A stretch of DNA of 44,214 nt. It comes from Acidobacteriota bacterium. GTDB lineage: Bacteria > Acidobacteriota > CAIWXX01. Where the stretch lies: positions 1 to 44,214 of the forward strand of contig JACPPM010000050.1 in the NCBI GenBank assembly GCA_016191015.1. Direction: 5' to 3'. Positions 1 to 9,200 of this stretch are shown here, one piece after another (the stretch's first letter is position 1; the number at the start of each line of letters is the position of its first letter). The notes beneath the pieces are model-generated. The model was not told where the DNA came from. It made no database searches and saw only the letters and a program-made list of their open reading frames with translations. Both the position numbers and the translations under genes were made by a program.

Positions 1-18
1 AAATGGCAAGAAACCTGT

Positions 19-85
19 TCACCGCAGAGACGCAGAGGTCGCGGAGAAAGATTCCCGCTCTGCGCTCTCAGCGCCTCTGCGGTGA
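19..85. repeat. Imperfect inverted repeat of CCGCAGAG type
   Basis: The left arm (about 19-47) starts TCACCGCAGAGACGCAGAGG and the right arm (about 58-85) is its near reverse complement, ending CGCCTCTGCGGTGA. Together they form a long imperfect hairpin. It lies downstream of the minus-strand gene ending at 153. Elements with this wording recur between genes of many unrelated bacteria; that statement is from general knowledge and was not checked. A role as transcript end is possible, but there is no T-tract. Confidence 0.6.
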
Positions 86-152
86 AATGGCATACCCATG
101 AACCCGCGGCTCTTGGTTGCGGCTATGCCGCGTTAGGCATTACCAGGTCGCA

Positions 153-722
153 CTACGCGTCGCGCCCGGGCCGCTTTCTTGCGCCCTCCCGATAGTGGAT
201 GATGAGACCGTAGACGGACAGGGTCAGCAGCGCGCATCCCATGAAATCAGCAAGACCGCCGAGCGTCCGGTCGTGCTTCAGCAGGCCGGTGGCGCCGAGC
301 AGATAGGCCCAATCGTGCTCGCCGCCTCCGAGCAGTGGGAGATCCTGTGACCGCGCGTCGGCCATGTATCGCCCCACATCGAGGAGGTTCTGGCCGATCC
401 AGAAAAGGACGGCGTCAGCGGACTTTGGCTGGGAGTGGCGCAGGAAATAGAGGAAGAAGGCCACCGGCATCATGAGTTGCATGAGCGTGCCACCGAGGAA
501 TCCGATGAATTCGATTCCGAAAACCCCGAACACGGGATGTCCTGCTTCATGGATCATCAGGTCCACGCCGGCAAGAAACCACAGCGCGGACCTGACTGAG
601 TCACGGAGGGCGAAGAGCACGAATGAGGCAAGCAGGAGTACCGTGGCGATGAGGGGATCGGGCCGCAGTCTCCAGAATGCCTTACCGTTCGGGTCTATCA
701 ATTCCGAGAGCCGTTCAAACAC
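153..722 (-). CDS. Small membrane protein with HEAGH zinc-protease-like motif
   Basis: This 189-residue protein has about four to five hydrophobic segments (roughly residues 24-40, 46-58, 66-95, 104-115 and 158-175). The segment at 55-62 reads LMIHEAGH, an HExxH motif (H58, E59, H62) at the membrane edge, as in M50-like intramembrane zinc proteases. A classical second M50 motif (NxxPxxxxDG) is not obvious; candidate acidic ligands are D115 or D122. It may be a divergent peptidase or a conserved membrane protein without activity. The start is GTG at 722 with no clear ribosome binding site. A promoter-like sequence ends only six bases upstream, so the mRNA may be leaderless. Confidence 0.75.
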   Translation of the reverse strand: MFERLSELIDPNGKAFWRLRPDPLIATVLLLASFVLFALRDSVRSALWFLAGVDLMIHEAGHPVFGVFGIEFIGFLGGTLMQLMMPVAFFLYFLRHSQPKSADAVLFWIGQNLLDVGRYMADARSQDLPLLGGGEHDWAYLLGATGLLKHDRTLGGLADFMGCALLTLSVYGLIIHYREGARKRPGRDA

Positions 723-728
723 GGATCG

Positions 729-758
729 ATCATATCGCGCATTCCTCTACCTTGACCA
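729..758 (-). promoter_or_regulatory. Candidate promoter for the HEAGH membrane protein gene
   Basis: On the minus strand TGGTCA (753-758) and TATGAT (729-734) are separated by 18 bases. The -10 matches consensus at five of six positions, the -35 at four. The start codon begins six bases after the -10 box, which would put the transcription start on or next to it. Confidence 0.35.
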
Positions 759-846
759 GACTCGTCACGCCAACGCGCACGGGAACGTCGAAGTCGTCTC
801 AACCGGAGACTGCTTGGTTCTGCGGAGGCGAACGCAGGGGCCGCTG

Positions 847-951
847 GCGGACATGCAGATCCGAGCTGAGCCTGCCGACGAAGGCATCGGACAGTCCGGC
901 GAGGTGCGGCTGTGCTCCTCCGACGGTCCTCGGAAAGCCGGCCGAATCAGT
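847..951 (-). pseudogene. Fragment of an SBBP-repeat protein gene
   Basis: Reading the minus strand from 951 gives an open stretch of about 35 codons beginning TDSAGFPRTVGGAQP and containing LSDAFVGRLSSDL. This matches the last SBBP repeat of the protein encoded at 2972-5362 (TDSVGFPGTGGGAQP...TSDAFIARLGVDL). A TAA stop lies three codons upstream in the same frame, and similarity ends at about 847. It is therefore a short remnant with no start or neighbouring repeats, left by decay or recombination. The rest of 723-1021 holds no recognisable gene. Confidence 0.6.
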
Positions 952-1021
952 ACGGAGTTACGCGCAATCAAATGGCGAAGTAGTTGGCAAGACCCTTCCT
1001 TGAAGGCCCTTTCTCTTCGGC

Positions 1022-1366
1022 CTACCGGCCGAGAACGACGTCAATCCCGGAAAGCAGCAGTTCCAACTTCGCCCGAGGAAGCTTGCCGACGCGCTCGTTG
1101 AGCAGCGCCTTGTCTAGCGTGACGACCTGGGAAACATTCGCGACCGAGTCCTTCGGGAGGCTCGTCACCCGATCCCGCAGGAGCACGTTGCCCGGCGCGT
1201 CTGCCCACCGCAGATTGCTCGTCAGAGGTACGCACACGACCGTCGCGATCCGGCTCCGATTCAGTGGGTCACATTGAACTACGACAACCGGCCTGCGAAA
1301 CCCCGGCCCTGAGCCGGCGGGCGGCGGAAGGTCGGCCCACCAGACTTCGCCCTGAGAAATCACCAC
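1022..1366 (-). CDS. mazF: MazF/PemK-family endoribonuclease toxin
   Basis: The 114-residue length is normal for MazF toxins, which cleave mRNA at short sequence motifs and are neutralised by a co-expressed antitoxin. Family signatures in order are GEVWWADL (6-13), the conserved Arg with RPVVVVQ (25-31), SRIATVVCVPLTS (38-50, holding the conserved Thr/Ser) and SVANVSQVVTLDK (74-86). No key element is missing, so it should be active. The GTG start at 1366 overlaps the end of the upstream antitoxin gene by seven bases, which indicates translational coupling; a second GTG follows directly. The substrate motif cannot be read from sequence. Confidence 0.93.
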   Translation of the reverse strand: MVISQGEVWWADLPPPAGSGPGFRRPVVVVQCDPLNRSRIATVVCVPLTSNLRWADAPGNVLLRDRVTSLPKDSVANVSQVVTLDKALLNERVGKLPRAKLELLLSGIDVVLGR

Positions 1367-1596
1367 TCCGTTCTCTCAAGAACCCGACGACCGGCCTCGC
1401 GCACGAACGCGTCTTCCTGCCCGCTCACAACCTCACACACCCGATTCATGGCCTCCGTCAGTTCATCAGGAGCATGGCGCGCAACATATTCTCTGAGAGC
1501 CGCGCTGAACACCTCGCTCCGAGAGCGCCGATCGCGGCGCGCCAACCGCTCAACTCTTTCGAAAACGTCATCCGGAATTGAAACCGCTGTTTTCAT
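1360..1596 (-). CDS. Ribbon-helix-helix antitoxin partner of MazF
   Basis: This 78-residue protein begins MKTAVSIPDDVFERVERLAR, the beta-strand and first helix of a ribbon-helix-helix DNA-binding domain, followed by RSRSEVFSAALREYVARH as the second helix. The remaining 35 residues are charged and probably wrap the toxin. Dimers of such proteins bind operators in their own promoter and repress the operon, more strongly when bound to toxin. The start at 1596 was chosen because the ribbon-helix-helix begins there and the promoter directly precedes it; the longer open frame upstream has no such homology. It overlaps mazF by seven bases. Confidence 0.9.
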   Translation of the reverse strand: MKTAVSIPDDVFERVERLARRDRRSRSEVFSAALREYVARHAPDELTEAMNRVCEVVSGQEDAFVREAGRRVLERTEW

Positions 1597-1602
1597 ACCA
1601 GG

Positions 1603-1631
1603 AGTATAACCGCACACGAGGACCACTTCAA
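1603..1631 (-). promoter_or_regulatory. Near-consensus sigma70 promoter of the toxin-antitoxin operon
   Basis: On the minus strand TTGAAG (1626-1631) is followed after exactly 17 bases by TATACT (1603-1608). The ATG of the antitoxin starts six bases after the -10 box, so transcription would begin at or beside the start codon and no Shine-Dalgarno sequence fits. A leaderless transcript is inferred. Confidence 0.65.
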
Positions 1632-1724
1632 GATTGGGCGTGAAGCCGAAGTCCCCGGATTGTGGCGCGGCATTGCCGTCGTGCATCCGGCCGAGATAGA
1701 GTGCGCTTCGGCTTGAGACTCCGC

Positions 1725-2900
1725 CTACTCCGCGACCGCCTGCGTGTGCCAGAAACCGTAGTCTGCGTCGCTCGTGACGATGTTGACGACGACATCGAGA
1801 TTGCCCGTCGAGCCTTCGGCCGCCACGTGGTAGACCGCGACCGCGTTCGGAGGCGCCGGGAAGGTCTGCGCCGCTCCGAACGTCGTCACGTCCTCGTCGG
1901 TGAGCACGGAATGGAACGTCCCGTCGGCATACCACAGCATCCACAGCCTGCCATCGGCTCCGGGGGTGAGCACGACGTAGCGGGCGCCGGCCGAGTCCGG
2001 GACGGTCAGCACTTTCGTCGTCCCCAGCTTCCACAGGTACAGGCGCGTGGACCCGGGGTTGCTGTATGCCAGATAGGCGCCGTCTGCACCTTTCCTCGCC
2101 GAGAGCGCCACACTCTGCCACGGATCGATCGAGCTGCCGCTCGCGCTGGATTTCGGCGCCTTCTTTCGCGGGCCGAGGCTCGGTAGGAGCGCGCGTGCGA
2201 AGTATCCGTTGGGGGAACCGGAAGCACTTGAGTACCAGGCGAGCCACACCGTACCGGTCACGGCATCCGTGGCCAGCGCCGACTGCTGGTTGCAGCAGCC
2301 TGGCAGGGTGAATGTGTGATCTGCGCTCGCGGCCGGGATCGACGAATCTATACCGGCATGCCAGTACATCGTGCTACCGATCCCGAAAGACCAGGACACG
2401 ATCGGAGTCCCTGTCAGATCGAGCGTTGCGCCCGTGCCGACGCTGGCATATGCGTAGCCGCTCTGCGAAAGCGCGCCTGTTCCGAGAGCCCACGAGTTGC
2501 CGGTCTTGCTCGTCGCCGTGAACATTGCCCCCGTCGAATAGGGGTCGCTTGTCGACGTGCTCTTCAATCCGCTGAAAATCATGCGAAGCCCCGATCCATC
2601 CGGCAGGAGTAGCGGGCCGGAATGAACACCACCCCACCCGCTCAGGACTGTCGTGGGGCGACCCACTGTCCCGTTCGCCGTGACCGCCGTATGCCCGTAA
2701 GCCTGCTTCTTGTTGATCACCGTGGGCCAGACCGCGTGAACTTTGCCGTCGGGCGTCCGCAGGAGCGCGGAATCGTAGGTGCTGCTCCCGGCCCCGTTCG
2801 AAATCTTGGTCCAGGTCCCCGGTGATCCCGCGTGGACTGTAACCGATATCATCGAAAGTAGCGCAAGCCCGACCTGAGCTGCGCGTGTTCTCTTGGACAT
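1725..2900 (-). CDS. Exported beta-propeller-like protein, function unknown
   Basis: This 391-residue protein has a signal peptide (MSKRTRAAQVGLALLSMISVTVHA, cleavage near residue 24). The mature part is rich in Gly, Ser, Thr and Trp and has repeating strand patterns such as LLRTPDGKVHAVW, PLLLPDGSGLRMIF and VVLTPGADGRLWMLWYADGTFHSVL, typical of sialidase or exo-alpha type propellers. No catalytic set was recognised. A Cys pair (GCCNQQ) lies mid-protein. The ATG at 2900 was chosen because GAGGAGG stands about seven bases upstream and the signal peptide starts there. The 71-base gap to the SBBP gene on the same strand suggests co-transcription. Confidence 0.8.
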   Translation of the reverse strand: MSKRTRAAQVGLALLSMISVTVHAGSPGTWTKISNGAGSSTYDSALLRTPDGKVHAVWPTVINKKQAYGHTAVTANGTVGRPTTVLSGWGGVHSGPLLLPDGSGLRMIFSGLKSTSTSDPYSTGAMFTATSKTGNSWALGTGALSQSGYAYASVGTGATLDLTGTPIVSWSFGIGSTMYWHAGIDSSIPAASADHTFTLPGCCNQQSALATDAVTGTVWLAWYSSASGSPNGYFARALLPSLGPRKKAPKSSASGSSIDPWQSVALSARKGADGAYLAYSNPGSTRLYLWKLGTTKVLTVPDSAGARYVVLTPGADGRLWMLWYADGTFHSVLTDEDVTTFGAAQTFPAPPNAVAVYHVAAEGSTGNLDVVVNIVTSDADYGFWHTQAVAE

Positions 2901-2971
2901 TTCAAGCCTCCTCAGCGAAATTCGCCTTTCACAATGGACTTCGAGAAGAAAGGCGTCCCCATTCGTCACTA

Positions 2972-5362
2972 TCATCTTAACGTGAACGACACCACGTTGC
3001 TGCTGACACCGTCTACCTCAGCATGGACATTCACTTTCCCCTTCTTCAAAGAGCTCGGTATCGTCACCTTCAATGTCGTCTCCGTCGACTTCTTGATTGC
3101 GGCCGTTTTGCGACCGAAGTAGACCTTGTTCAGACTGACCATTTTCGAAAAGCCGGCGCCGTAGATCACAGCCCGGCTGCCGGGCTTGCTGCTCTTGCTC
3201 TTGATGGATGAGATCGATGGGCCGCTTTTCAGATCCACGCCGAGCCTGGCGATGAAGGCATCCGACGTTCCATCCATGAGCGGCTGCGCTCCTCCGCCGG
3301 TCCCCGGAAAGCCAACCGAATCAGTGTAACCGACGACGTAGATCTCACTGAGAGTCGGGTGAAGGAGCAACGCGTTGGCCCCTTCGTCGCCGGCGCCGCC
3401 AAGGTAGGTCGATTGTGAGAGCGCTGCCAGCGACGAGACGAATCGGGCCACGAAAGCGTCGGTCGCTCCACCCCACGCCGGCTGGCTCCCGCCGGTCGTG
3501 CCGGGGAGGTTCGATGAGCCGGTCTCACCGCCTATGAAGACCTCTCCAGTGCCGGGGCGAACCGCCAACCCGTCGGCGAAGTCGTCTCCTGCCCCGCCGA
3601 AGTACGTGGCTTGGTTGAGCGAAGTCAGGTCTCCGCCGAATCGCGCGAGGAAACCGTCTCTGCCACCCCCGGGAGCCGCCTGAGCGCCGCCGGCTGTGCC
3701 CGGGAGATCCGTCCCGGCACTCGTACCTGCAATGAAGACGTCACCGGTTGCCGGATTCAGTGCTACCGCGCGGGCGAAGTTGTTGGACGAGCCTCCGAAG
3801 TAGGTGGATTGTGTGAGGGAGGTGAGTGTCGAGTTGAGCCGCGCGACGAAAGCGTCTGATGCACCGCCGAGGAGTGTCTGCGCCCCGCCGGGAGTGCCCG
3901 GGAAACTCGTCGACTGGGTGTGCCCGCAGATGTACACATCGCCCGAAGAGCCATTGATCGCGAGTGAGCTGAGGTAGTCTGCGCTGCTGCCGCCGAGATA
4001 AGTGGCTTGCGTGAGAGATGACAGGCTCGGGTTCAGGCGCGCGACATAGGCGTCGGCTGTGCCCCCGAAACTCCCCTGTGCTCCGCCGTTCGTCCCCGGA
4101 AATCCGGAGGCGTATGTCTCCCCTCCAACGTATACCTCCCCGTTGATCGGGTGGATGCCGAGCGTCCAGGCATCGTCTCCGCCAGCGCCACCGAGGTAGG
4201 TCGCCTGGACCAGGGACGTGAGACTGGCATCCAACCGCACGACGACGGCGTCGTAAGCGCCAGCGAGAGCCGGCTGGAGTCCACCGGCTGTACCGGGGAA
4301 GTTCGTAGAAAACGTCAGGCCAGCCACGTAGACATCACCTGTCGCCGGATGAATCGCCATCGCATAGCCGCGTTCTCCGGAAGATCCACCGATGTAGGTG
4401 GCCTGCTTCAGCGCTGTCAGCGAGGGGTTCAGGCGGACAATGAAAATATCGCCTCCTGAGCCACCGGCATTGATTGACTGCGCTCCCCCCGTCACTCCAG
4501 GAAAGTCAGGCGAGTCCGTGTTTCCCGCCACGTAGACGTCACCGTTGGTCGGGTGCACTGCGGCCACGAAGGCCGTCTCATCGGAGGAACCGCCGAGATA
4601 GGTCGCCTGGATCAGCGGATCGATCACCACGGGCTGACTCGGGTCGTACGGGCCGATCGCAAACCCGTAGGCATCGTGCGCGATCAGACGATATTCAACG
4701 CGGACGGGCAAGCACTCGTCTCGCACCTCCTGGTACGCAACGGGCCGCGTGAGGCTCACTTCTCCGAGACCGGTTTGCACAATGAGCCGGCCCGAATCGT
4801 CCACATACACGCATTCCGCACCGTCGATCCGCATTGCGATGGCGTCGGCTGAAGCGCCCGGCTCAACCGTGAAGATCTTCTCCACGTTGTCGCCGTGCGC
4901 ACTCAAGGCGAGTCTGATCCCAGGCCACAGCTCGCCGAGGCTGACATCACGGATCGCCCGCAGCCGCGAATGCCACCGCGCTGAGTCGCTGCCATGGAAG
5001 ACGGCCACACGGCTATCGGCCTCCTCGCCTGGCTCAACGTTCGGCCGTCCGCCGAGCGGCGTTTCGACGAGCGTCCATCGGCTTCGAACGCCCGCATCGA
5101 TATGCGGATCTCGATCCGGTGTCATCTTCCGCGATGGCAACGAATACACGAGCTGCCCGTCGATTGTGACAAAGCACGTCCCGGCTCCTGTCATCGCGCA
5201 ATAGGCAACACGGGGGTCGGTCTGGCCGACATTCTCGACAAAGGGGATCGAAAGCCCGGTCGCACCTGCGTGCATCACCTCACGGTTATCCGCCGACACT
5301 ACATCTGCCAGGGACATCAGAGTCAGAGCGCCGAGCCCAACCACCTTCAATATATTTCTCAT
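2972..5362 (-). CDS. Exported SBBP-repeat seven-bladed propeller protein with IPT/TIG C-terminus
   Basis: This 796-residue protein has a signal peptide (cleavage near VVSA-DN, residue 24). An N-terminal domain typical of this family follows (about 35-250, beginning FVENVGQTDPRVAY). Then come seven SBBP repeats of about 66 residues (253-705), each opening with ATYLGG or STYFGG and containing GDVYVAG, FPGT and DAFVARL. The C-terminus (712-796) is an IPT/TIG immunoglobulin-like fold with VIYGAGFS. Seven repeats fit a closed seven-bladed propeller. Such proteins are secreted or surface-bound in Acidobacteria and Deltaproteobacteria; their ligand is generally unknown. Its C-terminal domain resembles that of the protein at 25502-26446. 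A fragment of a related gene lies at 847-951. Confidence 0.88.
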   Translation of the reverse strand: MRNILKVVGLGALTLMSLADVVSADNREVMHAGATGLSIPFVENVGQTDPRVAYCAMTGAGTCFVTIDGQLVYSLPSRKMTPDRDPHIDAGVRSRWTLVETPLGGRPNVEPGEEADSRVAVFHGSDSARWHSRLRAIRDVSLGELWPGIRLALSAHGDNVEKIFTVEPGASADAIAMRIDGAECVYVDDSGRLIVQTGLGEVSLTRPVAYQEVRDECLPVRVEYRLIAHDAYGFAIGPYDPSQPVVIDPLIQATYLGGSSDETAFVAAVHPTNGDVYVAGNTDSPDFPGVTGGAQSINAGGSGGDIFIVRLNPSLTALKQATYIGGSSGERGYAMAIHPATGDVYVAGLTFSTNFPGTAGGLQPALAGAYDAVVVRLDASLTSLVQATYLGGAGGDDAWTLGIHPINGEVYVGGETYASGFPGTNGGAQGSFGGTADAYVARLNPSLSSLTQATYLGGSSADYLSSLAINGSSGDVYICGHTQSTSFPGTPGGAQTLLGGASDAFVARLNSTLTSLTQSTYFGGSSNNFARAVALNPATGDVFIAGTSAGTDLPGTAGGAQAAPGGGRDGFLARFGGDLTSLNQATYFGGAGDDFADGLAVRPGTGEVFIGGETGSSNLPGTTGGSQPAWGGATDAFVARFVSSLAALSQSTYLGGAGDEGANALLLHPTLSEIYVVGYTDSVGFPGTGGGAQPLMDGTSDAFIARLGVDLKSGPSISSIKSKSSKPGSRAVIYGAGFSKMVSLNKVYFGRKTAAIKKSTETTLKVTIPSSLKKGKVNVHAEVDGVSSNVVSFTLR

Positions 5363-5723
5363 CTCACTTCACCTCGTTCTCTACTCGAGTGACCGGATGA
5401 CCCCCGTTCCGGGACCATTCCTGCCCTCCATTTATCTCAAACGGAAAATGGAGGCCGATACCGGACATTGCTATCCCACAGGATGGCAACCCCGGCTGTC
5501 TTCCAGCCGTTTCAGTCCTGAATTGGGATTCGGAGTAGAGAGCACATGGGCTCAAACATAACGTCATCCTTGACATCCCGGGAGCGCGATGCGTATATGT
5601 TGATGAGGATGAGCCCGGCTGCGATGAGCGCGGTCTGGCGAGGGCAGGAGCAGGTATGAGTTTGCGCGGGGGTTCGTTTCTCTCGACCGCCGACTGCGAT
5701 CTCCTGTTCCTTGCGATTTCGAG
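5363..5723. other. Divergent intergenic region without a gene
   Basis: These 361 bases separate the SBBP gene (minus) from the ECF sigma gene (plus). Open frames crossing it have no recognisable protein features. It must contain both promoters, but no clear pair of promoter boxes or operator could be assigned by eye. Confidence 0.5.
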
Positions 5724-6278
5724 ATGAGCGAGCTCACTCAATGGCTGCAAGCGGCGCGCAGCGGGGACCGCGTCGCAATCGAACGTGTGTGCGCGGCGAC
5801 CTACGCCGAGCTGCATGCGTTGGCCCACGCACGCATCATGCGCTCCGGGCGCCTCACTCTCCTCGACACGACCTCCCTCGTCCACGAGACCTTCCTCCGC
5901 TTGTTGAACGCCGGCAGGTTCAACATTGACGATCGATCGCATTTTCTCGCATATGCTGCGACGGTGATGCGGTCGGTCATCGTCGATTACGCGCGACAGC
6001 GATCGGCGGCCCGGCGCGGCGGGGCCGATAGCAAGATTGCCATCGACAGCGACGTCCCTGAAAACGTCGCGGCCGAGGAAGAGATCGTCCGAGTGAACGA
6101 CGCGCTCGATGAGCTCCGCCAGATCGACGAGCGGATGGCTCGGATCATCGAGATGCGCTACTTCGCCGGGCTGACTTTTGAGGAAGTGGCCGCGTCGTTG
6201 GAGCTTTCCGAGCGCACAATCCGCCGCGAATGGGAAAAGGCGCGGGCCATCCTGTACACGACGTTGGGCACTCAATAG
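5724..6278 (+). CDS. ECF sigma factor of the kinase-linked (ECF43/TIGR02999-like) type
   Basis: This 184-residue sigma70-family protein has region 2 (about 5-85, with FLAYAATVMRSVIVDYARQRSA as 2.3/2.4) and region 4 (about 118-180, with MRYFAGLTFEEVAASLELSERTIRREW as the helix-turn-helix). In region 2.2, where most ECF sigmas carry DAEDLVQE, this one reads DTTSLVHE (48-55), so the two acidic positions are T50 and S51. In the ECF43 group, for example Vibrio EcfP, a Thr there is phosphorylated by a partner kinase to allow RNA polymerase binding. No anti-sigma gene is adjacent; the next gene, six bases on, is a Ser/Thr kinase, which fits that mode of control. That this sigma is phosphorylated is an inference. 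Confidence 0.92.
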   Translation: MSELTQWLQAARSGDRVAIERVCAATYAELHALAHARIMRSGRLTLLDTTSLVHETFLRLLNAGRFNIDDRSHFLAYAATVMRSVIVDYARQRSAARRGGADSKIAIDSDVPENVAAEEEIVRVNDALDELRQIDERMARIIEMRYFAGLTFEEVAASLELSERTIRREWEKARAILYTTLGTQ

Positions 6279-6284
6279 ATCATC

Positions 6285-9200
6285 ATGCGAATTGAGCCAC
6301 AGGAGTGGCCGGAGCTTTCCAAGCTCCTGGACGAAGCACTCGATCTGCCGGAATCTGAGCGCGAGAAATGGCTGGCCGGGCTTGATGGCCTGGACCCCGG
6401 CCGACGGGCGTCCATCCGGGAGCTCCTGGCTGCGCATGAGAAGGCCAAGTCCGCCGGCTTTCTCGTCACAATGCCGGAGATCGGGGATGTGTCCGGAACG
6501 CCCGCAAGCGGGGCCGATCGCCGGCAAGACCTCGTCCTCGGTCCGTACCGGCTCGTCCGCGAAATCGGGCTCGGCGGTATGGGGTCGGTGTGGCTCGCCC
6601 GTCGTGCCGACGGACTCTATGAAGGCGACGTCGCCATCAAGATGCTGCGCGAACAGATCGTGTCGGAGGCGCAGCGGGATCGTTTTGCGCGCGAAGGACA
6701 GATTCTGAGTCGACTCGCGCATCCCAACATCGCCCGACTTCTCGATGCCGGCGTTGCTGGCGATGGCCAGCGCTACATGGTGCTCGAATATATCCTCGGG
6801 AAACCGCTCACCCTCTATTGCGACGAGAACAGGCTCGACCTCCCGGCGCGGCTACGCCTCTCTAGCACGGCGTGCAAGGCGGTCGCACACGCGCACGCCC
6901 ACCTCGTCGTGCACAGGGATCTCAAACCTTCGAACATCTTTGTCACGCGGGACGGTGAGGTGAAGCTGCTGGATTTCGGAATCGCGAAGCTGATCGAGGA
7001 AGAGGGGAAAGACGCGGCTCCGACGCAACTGACCCAGGTGGGCGGCCGAGCCTTCACGCCGGAGTATGCCTCGCCCGAGCAGATCGCAGGTACGGCAATC
7101 ACGACGGCCTCCGACGTGTATTCGCTCGGCGTCGTCCTCTACGAGCTGCTGTGCGGAGAGCGGCCCTATCGGGTGAAACGAGAGTCGCGCGCGGCCTTGG
7201 AAGAGGCCATTCTGGCCGGTGATCCGGGTCGCCCCAGCCACGCAGCCACGTCGTCGGTGGCTGCTGCCGCCCGGTCCTCGAATCCCGCCAAACTCTCGCG
7301 ACTGCTCGCCGGCGACCTCGACACGATCGTCCTCAAAGCGCTGAAGAAGAATCCATCCGACCGCTATCCGTCCGTCGACGCTCTCGAAGCCGACCTCGCC
7401 TGCTACCTCGACGGACGACCGGTGTCCGCTCAGCCTGATAGTCTCATGTACCGAACCGGAAAGTTCGTGAGGCGGCACAGGGCCGGTGTCGCTGGTGTCG
7501 CCGTTCTGGCACTCGTCCTGGTGGCAGGTGCCGGCGGCGTTCTATGGGAGGCGCGCGTCGCCCGAATCGAGGCAAGCAAGGCACAGGCGGTCACCGACTA
7601 CCTGGTTGGCATCTTCGAGATGAACAGCTTCGACCGGCCGGACCCCGAGAAGGCGCGAGAGACGAGCGCGCGGGAGCTCCTTGATCTCGGCAGGAAGCGC
7701 ATCGCCGGCGGCCTGCACGAGGAGCCGGCCGTGCGGGAGGAGCTGCTGAGCGTCTTCGGGCGGTTGTACCATCAACTCGAGCTCAACGACGAAGCGCTCA
7801 AGCTCGAGCAGGAACGCCTGAAACTGGCCCGCTCGCTCTACGGGCAGGACGATCCGCGCACAGCCGAGGCGCTGGTCAACGCCGCCAGCACACTCCTTTT
7901 CGTCGGCAACTACGCCGATTCCGGCAAGGCGCTGCGCGAGGCCGATGCGATCTTCCTGCGTCTGCGCGACGAGAGCTCCGAGCCGCGCGCACTCGGGCTC
8001 ATGGGTCTCTACTACATCACGCGTCGCGAGGACCCGCCGAAAGCATATGGGTTGGTCGAGCGTGCCGTGGCAATCTATCAGGCGCACTATGCCGGAAGCC
8101 GTGACTACCCGATCGCGCTGCGAGCGCTCGCGCTCTCGCAGATCGAAAGAGGCGATTACGCAGCGGCCGAGAAGACGATCGAGCGGGCGCTCGATGCGGG
8201 AGCGAAGGTGCTCGGGAGTGAGCATCGCGACATGAGCTTCATCCACCAGGTCGCGGGCATGGCGTACACGTACGAGAATCGTGTGCGCAAGGCCGAGGAG
8301 CATCTGCGGCGGGCGGTCGAGATCAGTGGCAGGGTCGTCGGAGGCGATCGCCCGTATCTTTTCTATCAGACGCTGATGCTCGGCCGCTTTCTCCACGCAA
8401 CCTCACGCACGGCCGAAGGCCGAGAAATTCTCACGGAGATGCTTGCCCGCGCCGAGTCCCCCGATGGGTCCAAGGATCCGCGTGCGAAGGCGTTTGCCTA
8501 CGGGTCTATTCTACAGGCTGACGTGCGCGAAGGCCGGCTGGAGGAGGCGCGGCAGCTCTTGGCGAGAGCCATGCCGGAGTTTCACGGAAAGCTCGGCAAG
8601 AGCGAGCTCGTGACCTTCTCGGTACCGTCTGTGTCGCTGCTTGCGGCGCTAGGCCGGCTTGGCGAGGCGAGATCAATGGCGGACGAAATGGAGCAGTTGG
8701 CACGCAAGGAGCTGGCAACTAACAAGGCTCTCCTATCGCAGGTTCTCGCTGCGAAGGGCGAGGTGCTGCTGCAGCAGGGCGAGACCGCAGCCTGTGAAAC
8801 GATTGTCCAGGAAGCACTCACCGTCGCCGGCGAGCTCCACCAGGATGTTCCCGCCGAAAAGCTCAGCTCGCGACTCGTGCTCTCCGAAGCCAGAGAAAAG
8901 CAGGGCCGGGCCGAGGAGGCGGTAGCCATTGCAAGGACGGTTGTGGAGAGAGTGAGCGGGCTGGCGGAGCGAGAGCTCTTCAAAGATCTCGAAGCGCGGG
9001 CACTGCTGCGTCTGGGGGAAGCGCTCGATCACAGCGGCGACCCGCAGTCTGCGCTCGCCCCACTGCGCCGCGCCGTCGATCTGCGGAAGGAGATCGATTG
9101 GGAGTACAGCCCATATCTCGCCGCGTCCCGCGCAACTCTGGCGAGCTGTCTGATCGAGCTGGATCGGCGAGCCGAGGCGCAGCCCCTCGTGGACCAAGCC

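Noticed and set aside
101-152. Possible integron attC site with core GTTAGGC after the HEAGH gene
   Set aside because: GCCTAAC is present on the minus strand, but the opposite core site reads GTTCATG rather than GTTRRRY, spacing is too short, and no cassette array or integrase is visible.
1597-2247. Long N-terminal extension of the antitoxin frame
   Set aside because: The extension is antisense-like Arg-rich sequence over the secreted protein gene. The ribbon-helix-helix domain and the promoter both place the start at 1596.
3230-4615. Seven 200-base tandem repeats as a possible CRISPR or satellite array
   Set aside because: The periodicity is fully explained by the SBBP protein repeats; units are diverged and in frame.
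5364-6722. Open frame of 452 codons on the minus strand
   Set aside because: It is antisense to the ECF sigma gene and the start of the kinase gene and has no recognisable domain.
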